Shown in pieces: positions 44,395 through 53,178 of a stretch of 64,000 nucleotides of DNA. The DNA lies in assembly GCF_009931695.1 (NCBI RefSeq), contig NZ_CP048000.1:1-64000 (forward strand), read 5' to 3'. Position numbers and translations under genes: made by a program. This DNA is from Anaerocolumna sedimenticola. GTDB taxonomy: Bacteria > Bacillota > Clostridia > Lachnospirales > Lachnospiraceae. The notes under the pieces are model-generated. The model did no database searches. It was given only the letters and a program-made list of their open reading frames with translations, and was not told where the DNA came from. Each line of letters opens with the position of its first letter. The stretch's first letter is position 1.

Positions 44395-46191
44395 TTATTC
44401 TGTTAACTGCGGTACATCGACTTTAGTTATCTTACACACTTTTCGGTCATACGTCAAAATCCCGTTGACCTCATCCTCCACATCAGAAAGCTGTGTATAA
44501 ACAGCAGCAGATAAACCCTTTTTAATAAGTTTCTTTATCTCTATGTTATACAACTTCTGAACATCATCATTTAATTGTTCTTTATTTACATAAATTTTAT
44601 ATCCATAAATATTCTGGGAATAGGAATGCCTGGGGACATAACAGACATATCCGGCAAACTCGGATAACACCGCCGCCCGGTTTTCCAAAATCACATCTAA
44701 TTTCCGGAAATAATTATGGACACTGTTAAAATCACCGCCTTTTTGATCAAACCACCCGCTGGCCTGGTCAATCAGCCTGGTTTTATCCATGCATCGAATT
44801 AATTCAACCGCTTTTGCCGCATCAAACTGACCCCAGCCCTCATTGAAGGTTACCCATACCGCTATAGAGGGACAATTATAAAGAAGTGCCACGGTTTTTT
44901 TGCATTCATAACACCATTCTTTTCTACCCTTTTTGTTGGCTCTTGCGAATAAATAATAACAATTATCCTTAACTTTGGTAACTAATTTTGGGAATATGGT
45001 AGGTAAATACCCACACCAGATCATATTATATTTTCCGCCGCCGTTCACCATATCCTGCCATACGATGATACCTAGTCTGTCACAGTGATAATACCAGCGA
45101 AGGGGTTCAATTTTAATATGTTTGCGAAGCATATTAAACCCTAATTCTTTGGTTTTTTGGATATCATAGATTAACGCCTCATCACTGGGAGCCGTATATA
45201 ATCCATCCGGCCAATACCCCTGATCCAGGATTCCATTGTGAAAGTATGCTTTATTATTAAGGTAAAGTCTGGGAATACCCTCTTCATCCTGTTTAACCTC
45301 AAATTTACGCATAGCAAAATAACTCTCTACCTTATCTTCTCCTGCCGTTATAACCATATCATAAAGAAATGGATTTTCCGGGCTCCAAAGTTTAGGTTCT
45401 TTTACAGGAATGATGAAACTGGTCCCAAAATCTTTTATTGATTGTATTAATTTCTGGTCCTCATAAATACTAACACGGATATCATTCTCCTGGGTTTTCT
45501 TATCCCAGTGATTCATAAAAATCTCCAGTTGAATGCAGCTGTCATCCAAAGATGGTGTGATTCTGATTGATTTGATATATTGTTCCGGCACCCATTCCAT
45601 CCATACAGTCTGCCATATCCCGCTTTGAGCGGTATAAAACATACCTCCCCGTGCCAGCACCTGTTTTCCCCTGCTGTGATAAGACGTATCCGTTAAATCA
45701 ATAACCCTTACCGTAATTTTGTTATTCCCTTCCGTAATATATTTGGTAATATCTACAGAAAAAGGCAGATATCCGCCGGTATGTCTCCTTGCTTTATTAT
45801 TATTGATAAATACTTCACAATATTGGTCTACCGCTCCAAAATGCAAAATACACCTTTTTCCCGCCGGAATTTTATCAATAGAAAGGTTCCTTTCATACCA
45901 CAAGTAATCCTTAGGAGTTACCTCTCTCACAACACCGGACAAGATACTTTCCGGAGAAAACGGTACCAGAATCTTACCATCAAATTTAACCGGTTTTTCT
46001 TTCTTTCTCGTAATACAATAATCCCAATATCCATTTAAGATGGTATAATTATCTCTCTTTAACTGCGGTCTGGGGTACTCTTCCAATATATGATCCGCAT
46101 CCAGTTCTTCTCCCCATTTCGTATACAATTGATTATACGGTATCTTTTTCTTAGACAGCATAAATGTTTTAACCACATCTTTTATTTTCAT
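44395..46191 (-). CDS. GH2 glycosidase (beta-galactosidase/glucuronidase-like)
   Basis: 598 residues with the GH2 order: jelly-roll sugar-binding domain (about 45-200, ILNGYWDY, YLWYERNL, GGYLPFSVDIT), immunoglobulin-like domain (about 205-300) and TIM barrel (300-598). The acid/base Glu451 is in WVTFNEGWGQFD and the nucleophile Glu511 in AVLSEFAGY. No signal peptide. It is a single-gene unit in the minus direction. The size and the NEGWGQFD motif fit the short cytoplasmic GH2 group found in gut and soil Clostridia; substrate unknown. Confidence 0.9.
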   Translation of the reverse strand: MKIKDVVKTFMLSKKKIPYNQLYTKWGEELDADHILEEYPRPQLKRDNYTILNGYWDYCITRKKEKPVKFDGKILVPFSPESILSGVVREVTPKDYLWYERNLSIDKIPAGKRCILHFGAVDQYCEVFINNNKARRHTGGYLPFSVDITKYITEGNNKITVRVIDLTDTSYHSRGKQVLARGGMFYTAQSGIWQTVWMEWVPEQYIKSIRITPSLDDSCIQLEIFMNHWDKKTQENDIRVSIYEDQKLIQSIKDFGTSFIIPVKEPKLWSPENPFLYDMVITAGEDKVESYFAMRKFEVKQDEEGIPRLYLNNKAYFHNGILDQGYWPDGLYTAPSDEALIYDIQKTKELGFNMLRKHIKIEPLRWYYHCDRLGIIVWQDMVNGGGKYNMIWCGYLPTIFPKLVTKVKDNCYYLFARANKKGRKEWCYECKKTVALLYNCPSIAVWVTFNEGWGQFDAAKAVELIRCMDKTRLIDQASGWFDQKGGDFNSVHNYFRKLDVILENRAAVLSEFAGYVCYVPRHSYSQNIYGYKIYVNKEQLNDDVQKLYNIEIKKLIKKGLSAAVYTQLSDVEDEVNGILTYDRKVCKITKVDVPQLTE

Positions 46192-46371
46192 TATATCACC
46201 TATAACCTACTTTATGAATCTACATTGCCAATATATGCCCGTATCTCATAACAAATATTTATAATCCATTTTATTTATTGCATATATTTATAATTCTTAT
46301 TCACTTTAACATAGAATTCACGGATTTTACAATTTAAATTCACAATTATATTATACGACAGGAGTAAAATC

Positions 46372-46437
46372 ATGTTCCTATCAGTAATACCGCTAACCTT
46401 TTTTCTGGCAGCAGTTCTTTTGGTATCCAACAGCTAG
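46372..46437 (+). CDS. Candidate 21-residue hydrophobic micropeptide
   Basis: ATG 46372 has a good ribosome site (ACAGGAGTAAAATC). The 21 codons encode one short membrane-spanning stretch (FLSVIPLTFFLAAVLLVSN) and end in TAG 95 bp before the NimA-like gene, on the same strand. Small single-helix peptides of this type exist in spore-formers, but I recognise no family; chance is possible. Confidence 0.4.
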   Translation: MFLSVIPLTFFLAAVLLVSNS

Positions 46438-46532
46438 GAAAAAAAATCAACCTTTAAAATTTGATTAATAAGGTATATAATAGGTTATTCTAATTAATAT
46501 TATCGTCCGAACAAAGACAGACAGGAGCAGTT

Positions 46533-47006
46533 ATGAGAAGAAAAGACCATGAAGTAAGTAATATTGATGATATTATAGCTATTATGAAAAAATGTGATGT
46601 ATGCCAGTTAGCTCTTTTTGATGAGGAATACCCTTATATCGTTCCTTTAAATTTCGGTTTTTCTTATGATGGTACAAATATAGCTTTGTACTTTCATGGA
46701 GCTAATGCCGGTAAAAAACTGGATTTAATAAAGAATAACAATAAAGTTGCCTTTGAAATGGATTGTTCTCATAAATTAATTAAAGGTGAAGGGGCCTGTG
46801 AGTGTACCATGGAATATGAGAGCGTCTGCGGCAACGGAACTATTGAATTAGCAGAGGGTGATGAAAAGATTACGGCATTAACCTGCCTTATGAAACAATA
46901 CTCTTCAGAAAGTACTTTTCAATTTAATGAAAAACTGGTTAATGCCGTTACTGTTTTAAAATTAAAAGTTAATAATATTACGGGAAAAAGATTAAGCCGT
47001 TCCTGA
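46533..47006 (+). CDS. NimA-like pyridoxamine 5'-phosphate oxidase-fold flavoprotein
   Basis: 157 residues, ATG after ACAGGAGC. The split-barrel FMN-binding fold is recognised from MRRKDHEVSN, CQLALFDEEYPYIVPLNFGF, YFHGANAGKKLDLIKNNNKVAFEMD and the C-terminal VTVLKLKVNNITGKR. Members include 5-nitroimidazole reductases, but most chromosomal copies have unknown substrates. Single-gene unit. Confidence 0.88.
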   Translation: MRRKDHEVSNIDDIIAIMKKCDVCQLALFDEEYPYIVPLNFGFSYDGTNIALYFHGANAGKKLDLIKNNNKVAFEMDCSHKLIKGEGACECTMEYESVCGNGTIELAEGDEKITALTCLMKQYSSESTFQFNEKLVNAVTVLKLKVNNITGKRLSRS

Positions 47007-47101
47007 TTTTAAAGATGACATTTAAACACATCATAAACATACTCCATTGTTTACTCGTTACGACTTATATTTATTATATGTCCTGCCAATAATAAAAACC
47101 A

Positions 47102-48841
47102 TTATTCCATCATAAAGTTGGTTACACCGATATTCTTTAAAGTAACAATAGGTTTGCATTTTCCGGTCATTTTGTAATTTCCGGCAGGACATACGATTAA
47201 TACATAGCATCCTTCATAAGGAACATGGAATTCGAAACAGCCATATCCGGTTATTTTCTCACAATATAACAGTGTTTTCATGTCATTACATAATTTATAC
47301 AGTTTTACTTCCCATTTATGAGTTCTGCAGCAGTTACATCCCCAGATACACCCGATAATTACTCCCGGTGTGATCAGACATTCCGGGCATTCCGGACATT
47401 CCGGACAAGCTGGGCAAGCTACAGGTTCTGCTGCTATCGGGACTGGAATCGGTACCGGAAATGCTACATACTCTGTAGTTGGCTCCGGACAAGCCGGACA
47501 TTCCGGACATGTCGGGCAGGGTTCCGGTTCCGGACATGTTGGACATGCCGGGCAGGGTTCCGGTTCCGGACATGTTGGACATACCGGGCAGGGTTCCGGT
47601 TCCGGACATGTTGGACATGCCGGGCAGGGTACTGGCTCAGGACATGCCGGACAGGGCTCCGGTTCCGGACATATCGGGCAGGGTACTGGTTCCGGACATA
47701 TCGGGCATTCCGGACATTCCATAACCGGCGGTGCCGGTGGAGGTGTTACCGGCGGTGTGACTGGTGGTGCCGGTGGTGTGACCGGTGGTACTGGTGGTGT
47801 GACTGGCGGTGCAGCTTCTGCACAGACAAGACCGCCTACAAACGGATAATAATGAAATTCAAATCCACTGTTTGCATTTACGGCAAAGGCACGAAGTGCA
47901 ACATTACCGCTTACATGACCACCGGTAGGATGAGCATGGAACATGGCCTGCGGTGCTAAGATACTGCCCCAGATATCAGAAGATTTTTCCATATGGATAT
48001 TCGCAGCATCCTCAAAGACATAGAGGGTTTGGCCGGCTCTTCTTTCCTCTCCGTAAACTCCGTATTGCAAGTGGGCATTACTGCCCGTTCTTAAACGTAC
48101 AATTACCAGACTGCCCGAAGGCACTTCTGCTCTAAGCCCTTTTGTCAATAAACCGTTTGGTCTTACATCAACTAAGAATACATTCTGACGCGGATCATTA
48201 CCTCTAAGAATTAATTCATAATTATTATCTACTACCGTGCCGTTAACCTCCAGAGATTCAATACAGTCCATATAATATTCCATATTTTCCCTTGCATTTT
48301 GAAAAAATAACGGAAGATTTGCTCCAATCCTGTAAGTCGGAATAAAACGCGGTACATCATAACTCGGAACTATATAATGGTCTCCCTTATCGCTAACGGT
48401 CCAATACGGACTTCCGCCCGCTGCCTGGTATAAATATTCCAGTTCCCTGCTTTGGTCTGCAGTACCATCCTTACCAATTAAATAAGTACTTCCTTTCGCA
48501 GTACGGAAACCGCCTCCCACTACAACATGGCCGATAACCACCAGCGGGCCACTCATGGTAACATTACCGCCTGCCAAAAATCTTACTAAGTCCGGTGAAT
48601 AACCAATTTGATTTCTGGAATCTCTTTCGAATCCTACACTTAATCCCCTTGGACTATTAAAGCTTCCGCCTATTACCATGGGACCTTCCACATCAATAAT
48701 GTTATTGGCATCATTAAATACAATTACATTAAACCGAGAAGCCAGACCAAAGGGCTGACCCTCTATATTATACCAAGTGATATCATCATAAGGTACTCCT
48801 ACACCTGTTACAGCTGCATTTCCATAATTATTATAATCCAT
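47102..48841 (-). CDS. Choice-of-anchor-A-like protein with a long Cys-Pro repeat region
   Basis: 579 residues, ATG after AGGAGTTAG, no signal peptide. Residues about 30-335 resemble the choice-of-anchor A/collagen-binding-like beta domain (FNVIVFNDANNIIDVEGPMVIGG, SSDIWGSILAPQA, GGHVSGNVALRAF). Residues 345-373 are Pro-rich. Residues 376-488 are Cys-Pro-Glu/Ala/Thr-Cys-Pro repeats with about 35 cysteines. Residues 489-579 form a Cys-rich beta-type C-terminal domain. The lack of an export signal with such high Cys content suggests assembly inside the mother cell onto a spore coat, where cross-linking is common (inference). Confidence 0.75.
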   Translation of the reverse strand: MDYNNYGNAAVTGVGVPYDDITWYNIEGQPFGLASRFNVIVFNDANNIIDVEGPMVIGGSFNSPRGLSVGFERDSRNQIGYSPDLVRFLAGGNVTMSGPLVVIGHVVVGGGFRTAKGSTYLIGKDGTADQSRELEYLYQAAGGSPYWTVSDKGDHYIVPSYDVPRFIPTYRIGANLPLFFQNARENMEYYMDCIESLEVNGTVVDNNYELILRGNDPRQNVFLVDVRPNGLLTKGLRAEVPSGSLVIVRLRTGSNAHLQYGVYGEERRAGQTLYVFEDAANIHMEKSSDIWGSILAPQAMFHAHPTGGHVSGNVALRAFAVNANSGFEFHYYPFVGGLVCAEAAPPVTPPVPPVTPPAPPVTPPVTPPPAPPVMECPECPICPEPVPCPICPEPEPCPACPEPVPCPACPTCPEPEPCPVCPTCPEPEPCPACPTCPEPEPCPTCPECPACPEPTTEYVAFPVPIPVPIAAEPVACPACPECPECPECLITPGVIIGCIWGCNCCRTHKWEVKLYKLCNDMKTLLYCEKITGYGCFEFHVPYEGCYVLIVCPAGNYKMTGKCKPIVTLKNIGVTNFMME

Positions 48842-48975
48842 ACTAACTCCTGTAAAACTACCTTGGATTACTTTGAATCCTTATTCTCATTTCAGTTTAT
48901 TCTACAGGAATAATTTATGTGCAAGTTTCATATGCAACTTATCATAATTTATTACAAGTAAATATCTTAATATAT

Positions 48976-49491
48976 TTATTCATCGAAAGATATGTTTTCA
49001 ATATAGGATATTATTTCATAAATTTCCGGATATTCAAAAAATTCTTGGGTTTTAAGCATCTTTCGTATCTCCTCTATGGAAACCCATTTGACTTTTGAAA
49101 CTTCATTTTCCTGAAGTTTTACATCCGCAAGATTTATATCCTTTTTAATGATGTAAACATCCCATATAATATTGGTATCATCATCCCTTATGATCCTGCG
49201 TATAAAACGGATATCTTCCTTTTTCACTTTTATTCCCAGTTCCTCATCTATTTCCCTTGCACAGCCGGTTAGAGAATTCTCTCCTGCAGTCATACGCCCT
49301 GTGGTATGAGCCCAGATACCAGGCAGTATCTCACATTTTTCACTGCGTCTTTGAATTAGCAGCTGAGCCTTAGAATTTAATATCCAGGCTTCCATTGCCA
49401 GATGGTATTCATTCTTTGAAAGCGGATTTCCTTTCCTTTTGGTTCTTCCGGTGAGGTTACCATTTTTATCGTAAATATCCCATAATTCCAT
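48976..49491 (-). CDS. Nudix hydrolase
   Basis: Start at ATG 49491 (AGAGGAGAAACC upstream), 171 residues. A perfect Nudix box GRMTAGENSLTGCAREIDEELGI (G-x5-E-x7-REUxEEUGU) lies at about 64-86. The N-terminal MELWDIYDKNGNLTGRTKRKG is typical of the isopentenyl-diphosphate-isomerase-like/YfcD subgroup. The nucleotide or other diphosphate substrate is unknown. Confidence 0.9.
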   Translation of the reverse strand: MELWDIYDKNGNLTGRTKRKGNPLSKNEYHLAMEAWILNSKAQLLIQRRSEKCEILPGIWAHTTGRMTAGENSLTGCAREIDEELGIKVKKEDIRFIRRIIRDDDTNIIWDVYIIKKDINLADVKLQENEVSKVKWVSIEEIRKMLKTQEFFEYPEIYEIISYIENISFDE

Positions 49492-49557
49492 GGTTTCTCC
49501 TCTCATCTATTAGAGTAATTAGGATAAGACTTTGGCCAAAAATGACATCTTTCTAGT

Positions 49558-50280
49558 CTATTTTAAACATTTGGCTATTTCTTCATAAGAAGCATCCGAA
49601 AAAAATCCAAGCAGATGTTTTATGATTTCTTCTTTGGCCGCCTTTGCTTCCATATGATAAGCAGATTTTAAATACTCCTCACCAAATAACTTCTCCGATA
49701 AGGAATAAATTGCAACCGGCCAGCCATATTCCTCATTTTTCCTGTTTCTTTTTCTCTTAAAATCACGGACGGTTATATAGGTCTGCATCTGAAGTAATGC
49801 CATGGCTCCTTCAAATCCCTTTTCACCCTTGGAAGAAAAACCTGCCATAGCTTTTAATTCATAAGACGGAAGTGTTTCATATTCGGAAAGGACATCGATA
49901 ATAAGTTTACATTTTCTTGAAGCCAGACCATCTTCATACCGGCTGTCAAAATCATATCCATCCCGCCTGTAAGCTGCAAAGATAGGATACCATTCCTTTG
50001 ATACAAAACCTGCCTTATTGTTAAACAATTTTCCGTAGGCTACACTGCCCTCTGCAGCAATTAACTCTCTCCATTCCCAAGGGTCTTCCTCTGAATTTCC
50101 TCCCCACCAGGAATCTGCTGCTGTAAGTTCTTCCACGGAAAATCCTTTAATATTATTTTTAAACAACGGAAGAAATCCGATTGAATTAATAAAACCGGTT
50201 AATTCTTTATAATTTTTTATTCTGTTATTGTCATTTCTAGACAAACCTTCCATTGTCCATTTACCATCCAATGTAATCAT
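49558..50280 (-). CDS. AlkZ-related uncharacterised protein
   Basis: 240 residues with no signal or membrane segment. The patterns GFLPLFKN, ADSWWGGNSEEDPWEWRE, VAYGKLFNNKAGFVSKEWYP, RRDGYDFDSRYEDG and LQMQTYITVRDF recall proteins labelled AlkZ-related in Firmicutes genomes (winged-helix DNA-glycosylase relatives). I name the family from memory; no catalytic residue can be assigned. It follows no obvious operon partner, with the Nudix gene 66 bp downstream. Confidence 0.6.
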   Translation of the reverse strand: MITLDGKWTMEGLSRNDNNRIKNYKELTGFINSIGFLPLFKNNIKGFSVEELTAADSWWGGNSEEDPWEWRELIAAEGSVAYGKLFNNKAGFVSKEWYPIFAAYRRDGYDFDSRYEDGLASRKCKLIIDVLSEYETLPSYELKAMAGFSSKGEKGFEGAMALLQMQTYITVRDFKRKRNRKNEEYGWPVAIYSLSEKLFGEEYLKSAYHMEAKAAKEEIIKHLLGFFSDASYEEIAKCLK

Positions 50281-50416
50281 ATAATATCCTCCGTAACGAA
50301 ATAATTTTCCATACTTGACTATATTTCCAATTATAGCAAATCAGAGAAAGGATTCAATAAAAATATAAGAATAAACAGTTTTTGTTAAATTTTGTTACAA
50401 AATACATGTTTTCGTA

Positions 50417-50488
50417 TTGACATAGGTAAGATATCTTATATAATTATTTATGCAATGGCGCCTCTATTGGGGTTCCATTGCTTTTTTT
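50417..50488 (+). promoter_or_regulatory. Promoter placed directly against a terminator-like hairpin
   Basis: TTGACA (50417-50422), 16-bp spacer, TATAAT (50439-50444). The start site would be near 50451, and an imperfect hairpin GCAATGG...CCATTGC (50452-50481) with a TTTTTTT tract follows at once. Transcription from here should give only a ~35-40-nt RNA unless the hairpin is bypassed. Confidence 0.6.
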
Positions 50489-50885
50489 ATTTCTTAACAG
50501 TAATCAGCTGAATAGTTATATTAACGAGATTACCCGTGTTATCTCCCATCTTTCTGCCGGAGATATGACTATTGCTCATGATAGCAATGTTAAATTTAAA
50601 GGGGATTTTGTTCCTATTAAAAATGCTCTGATAAAGATTGGCCATTCTCTGAATAGTACTTTTTCTTCCATTATGGAATTATCCGAAAGCATCGATGATA
50701 TGTGCGGCCATTTAGATAAATCCTCCAACATCATAGCTGAAAATGCTTCGGATCAGGCAAAACATATCTCGGATTTATCTGCTACCATGAATGATATTAC
50801 TGAAGAAACGATAAAGAATACTTCCAATGCAAAATTAGCTTCCCAAAATGCCATTGATGCTAAAAATGAAGCGGAAATGTTTTGA
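50478..50885 (+). pseudogene. Truncated methyl-accepting chemotaxis protein remnant
   Basis: The 135-codon frame starts without a ribosome site inside the hairpin's T tract. It reads as a HAMP end (VISHLSAGDMTI) followed by the first part of an MCP signalling helix (NSTFSSIMELSESIDDMC, ENASDQAKHISDLSATMNDITEET). It stops at MF well before the hairpin-tip motif conserved in MCPs. Membrane sensor and adaptor-binding tip are both missing, so this is a gene fragment. Confidence 0.7.
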
Positions 50886-51260
50886 CAGCTCATCCAAAAA
50901 ATACTTCAGACAGGCTATCCTTTTAAAAGGTGGATTATACAGTTCCTATGATTACATATCCGGGGCCACGGGCAAACTTTGCCGGACAATTTCCCGATTA
51001 TATCAAAGTGAGCATGGACCGCAATATGTTATCTGTGCAGATATCAGCTGTAAATTTTAACTTACTGATAAAGAATAAATTCTGTGCGAACTTTCCTGCC
51101 TATATCATTATATGTAATAATATCATAATGTATTAGATATAAAGCAGCTGCAATACACCCTCGGCAAAACATGCTTGAAATAAAAATCATATGGTTCCAG
51201 TGAGTTATTTACAGCATCTATACTATTTAATTAATCTAACCTATTGGTTTATCTATATTA
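50886..51260. other. Degenerate region after the chemoreceptor remnant
   Basis: Short open frames in two phases (to about 51136) are of unknown origin, perhaps more of a decayed gene. From 51140 it is AT-rich with nothing recognised. Confidence 0.4.
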
Positions 51261-51534
51261 TGATTCGAGCGTCAAAAGCCATACAAATATTTTACATTCG
51301 TCGATTTGCACATCTATAACTCTACATTAGCGTGATGATGAATATAGTTCGAAGAAACTGTATGAAGTCGTTGGTACTTGGGTCCTGTATTTTAGGAGCT
51401 TATGTACCACTACTTACTTCATCCAAGCGAGAGCGTGTTACGAATGAACTTGTGTTTGCATCTCGTAAACAAAATATAAATGTGCAAATTGACGGAACCG
51501 TAATATAAAATTGGCTTTTGACGCTCGAATCATA
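51261..51534. repeat. ~274-bp element with 22-bp perfect inverted ends (family 1)
   Basis: The ends ATGATTCGAGCGTCAAAAGC.. (51261-51282) and ..GCTTTTGACGCTCGAATCAT (51513-51534) are perfect inverted repeats. A second inverted pair, CGTCGATTTGCACAT and ATGTGCAAATTGACG, lies inside, and a central hairpin surrounds TGTATTTTAGG. It has no long reading frame. The copy at 59314-59586 has the same layout. This is typical of a MITE. Confidence 0.85.
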
Positions 51535-51555
51535 TTATTTAACAGATCTATATTC

Positions 51556-52971
51556 TTAGCTGTTTTTTTCAGCTGCTAGTCTTCTGAAATAATCTTTGCT
51601 TTCTCGGATGATAACATTACTTAAAACAATCAATGCTATTAAGTTAGGAAATGCCATCAGTCCATTGAATATATCAGCTATGTTCCATACAGCACCTATT
51701 GTCATATAAGGTCCTATAAAAACTGCTAATATATAAAGCCACCTGAAAACTTTTAACGGTTTCTGATTCCCGCCTGTTAAGTACTCCAGACAGCGTTCAC
51801 TGTAATAATTCCAGCCGATAATTGTTGTAAATGCAAAAAATATTAAACAAACCATTAATAAAAAGGATGCAACCCAGGGTTCAAAAGGTAATCCTGTCTG
51901 AAATGCACTTGAGGTTACTGCTACTCCCTCAAGTCCGATGTTCCAGGTACCGGTTACGACTATACTTAGGCCTGTCATAGTACAGATAATAATGGTATCT
52001 ATAAATGTTCCTGTCATGGATACAAGACCCTGTCGAACCGGTTCTTTCGTTTGTGCTGCCGCTGCCGCTATAGGAGCACTTCCCAAACCGGATTCATTGG
52101 AGAAGATACCTCTTGCAATACCTTTTTGCATTGCAACCATAACAGTACCCAATGCGCCGCCGGAAATAGCCCTGATACCAAATGCTCCTTCGAATATTTC
52201 CACTAATGCACCAGGAATTTCTTTATATTGATGAACTAATAGTATAATACAAATTAAAACGTAGGCAATGGCCATAAAAGGTACTACGATCTGTGCAAAT
52301 CCGGATATTCTTTTCAGCCCTCCGATTAAAACCAGACCTACACATAAGGTTATGATTAAACCTGTCAGAATTATGACGATGGTATATTCCCGTCCAAAAA
52401 TTGAAAAGGTTGCGGAGTTGGAATTTGCAAAAAAATTATTAACTGCGGATGAGATTCCGTTTACCTGAGTAAAGGTACCAATACCTAAAAGACCGGCACA
52501 GGCTCCAAAAAAAGCAAATAATTTAGCAAGCCATTTAAATTTAATTCCCATTCCCATCTCAATGTAATAAAAAGGACCGCCCAGTACATGTCCGTCCTGG
52601 TCAATATGTCTGTATTTAATCGCTAACAAGCCTTCCGCGTATTTGGTAGCCATACCGAAGAAAGCGGCAATCCACATCCAAAATAATGCTCCTGGTCCGC
52701 CTGCTACAATTGCGGTAGCTACACCTACAATATTACCGGTTCCGATCGTAGCGGATAAAGCGGTACAAAGTGCTGCAAAACTGGATACTTCACCGGTTCC
52801 GCCCTCTTCATTTTTCACCATGTATTTTAAAGCTTTTGGTAAATGGATTAATTGTAATAGGTTAAGCCGGATGGTTAAATAAATACCTACTGCCATAATT
52901 AAAATGATAAGGGGTAATCCCCATACTAAATTATCTATCCATATAATTAAATCATTTAACTGAGCACTCAT
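51556..52971 (-). CDS. Sodium:alanine (amino acid) symporter, AgcS/DAACS-type family
   Basis: 471 residues with about ten membrane helices. Family blocks are present: LCTALSATIGTGNIVGVATAI, GGPGALFWMWIAAFFGMATKYAEG, GGPFYYIEMGM, and FSNESGLGSAPIAAAAA. It imports alanine or glycine with Na+. It is 207 bp downstream of the alanyl-tRNA synthetase on the same strand, so the alanine T-box may control both (no strong terminator is seen between them). Confidence 0.93.
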   Translation of the reverse strand: MSAQLNDLIIWIDNLVWGLPLIILIMAVGIYLTIRLNLLQLIHLPKALKYMVKNEEGGTGEVSSFAALCTALSATIGTGNIVGVATAIVAGGPGALFWMWIAAFFGMATKYAEGLLAIKYRHIDQDGHVLGGPFYYIEMGMGIKFKWLAKLFAFFGACAGLLGIGTFTQVNGISSAVNNFFANSNSATFSIFGREYTIVIILTGLIITLCVGLVLIGGLKRISGFAQIVVPFMAIAYVLICIILLVHQYKEIPGALVEIFEGAFGIRAISGGALGTVMVAMQKGIARGIFSNESGLGSAPIAAAAAQTKEPVRQGLVSMTGTFIDTIIICTMTGLSIVVTGTWNIGLEGVAVTSSAFQTGLPFEPWVASFLLMVCLIFFAFTTIIGWNYYSERCLEYLTGGNQKPLKVFRWLYILAVFIGPYMTIGAVWNIADIFNGLMAFPNLIALIVLSNVIIRESKDYFRRLAAEKNS

Positions 52972-53178
52972 AATTTTAAAACCCTTTCTTATGCAATGTA
53001 ATATATATTTTTCAACACTTTTTTTCGCAAACCTTTTTATTAGACAATAAATGTGACTGTTCCGTCACTGCGGTTCATGGAGTAGATGCACATAATATGT
53101 TAAAAAGCACATATTTTGGCACCGGGATATTCGTAAAAATAAACTTTTTCTCAGGTGCGCTGAATAGTTGCAAATAAA

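Noticed and set aside
47318..47959. Long plus-strand open frames (Arg/Thr/Cys- or Gly/Ser-rich) over the Cys-Pro gene
   Set aside because: They are by-products of the repetitive coding sequence on the other strand and have no ribosome sites or family signatures.
48842..48975. Sporulation sigma-factor promoter before the Cys-Pro gene (CATAAATTA)
   Set aside because: A -10-like match exists, but no correctly spaced -35 for sigma-E or sigma-K could be found.
50848..51136. Two overlapping plus-strand frames after the MCP remnant as genes
   Set aside because: No ribosome site, no recognisable product and they overlap each other in different phases.
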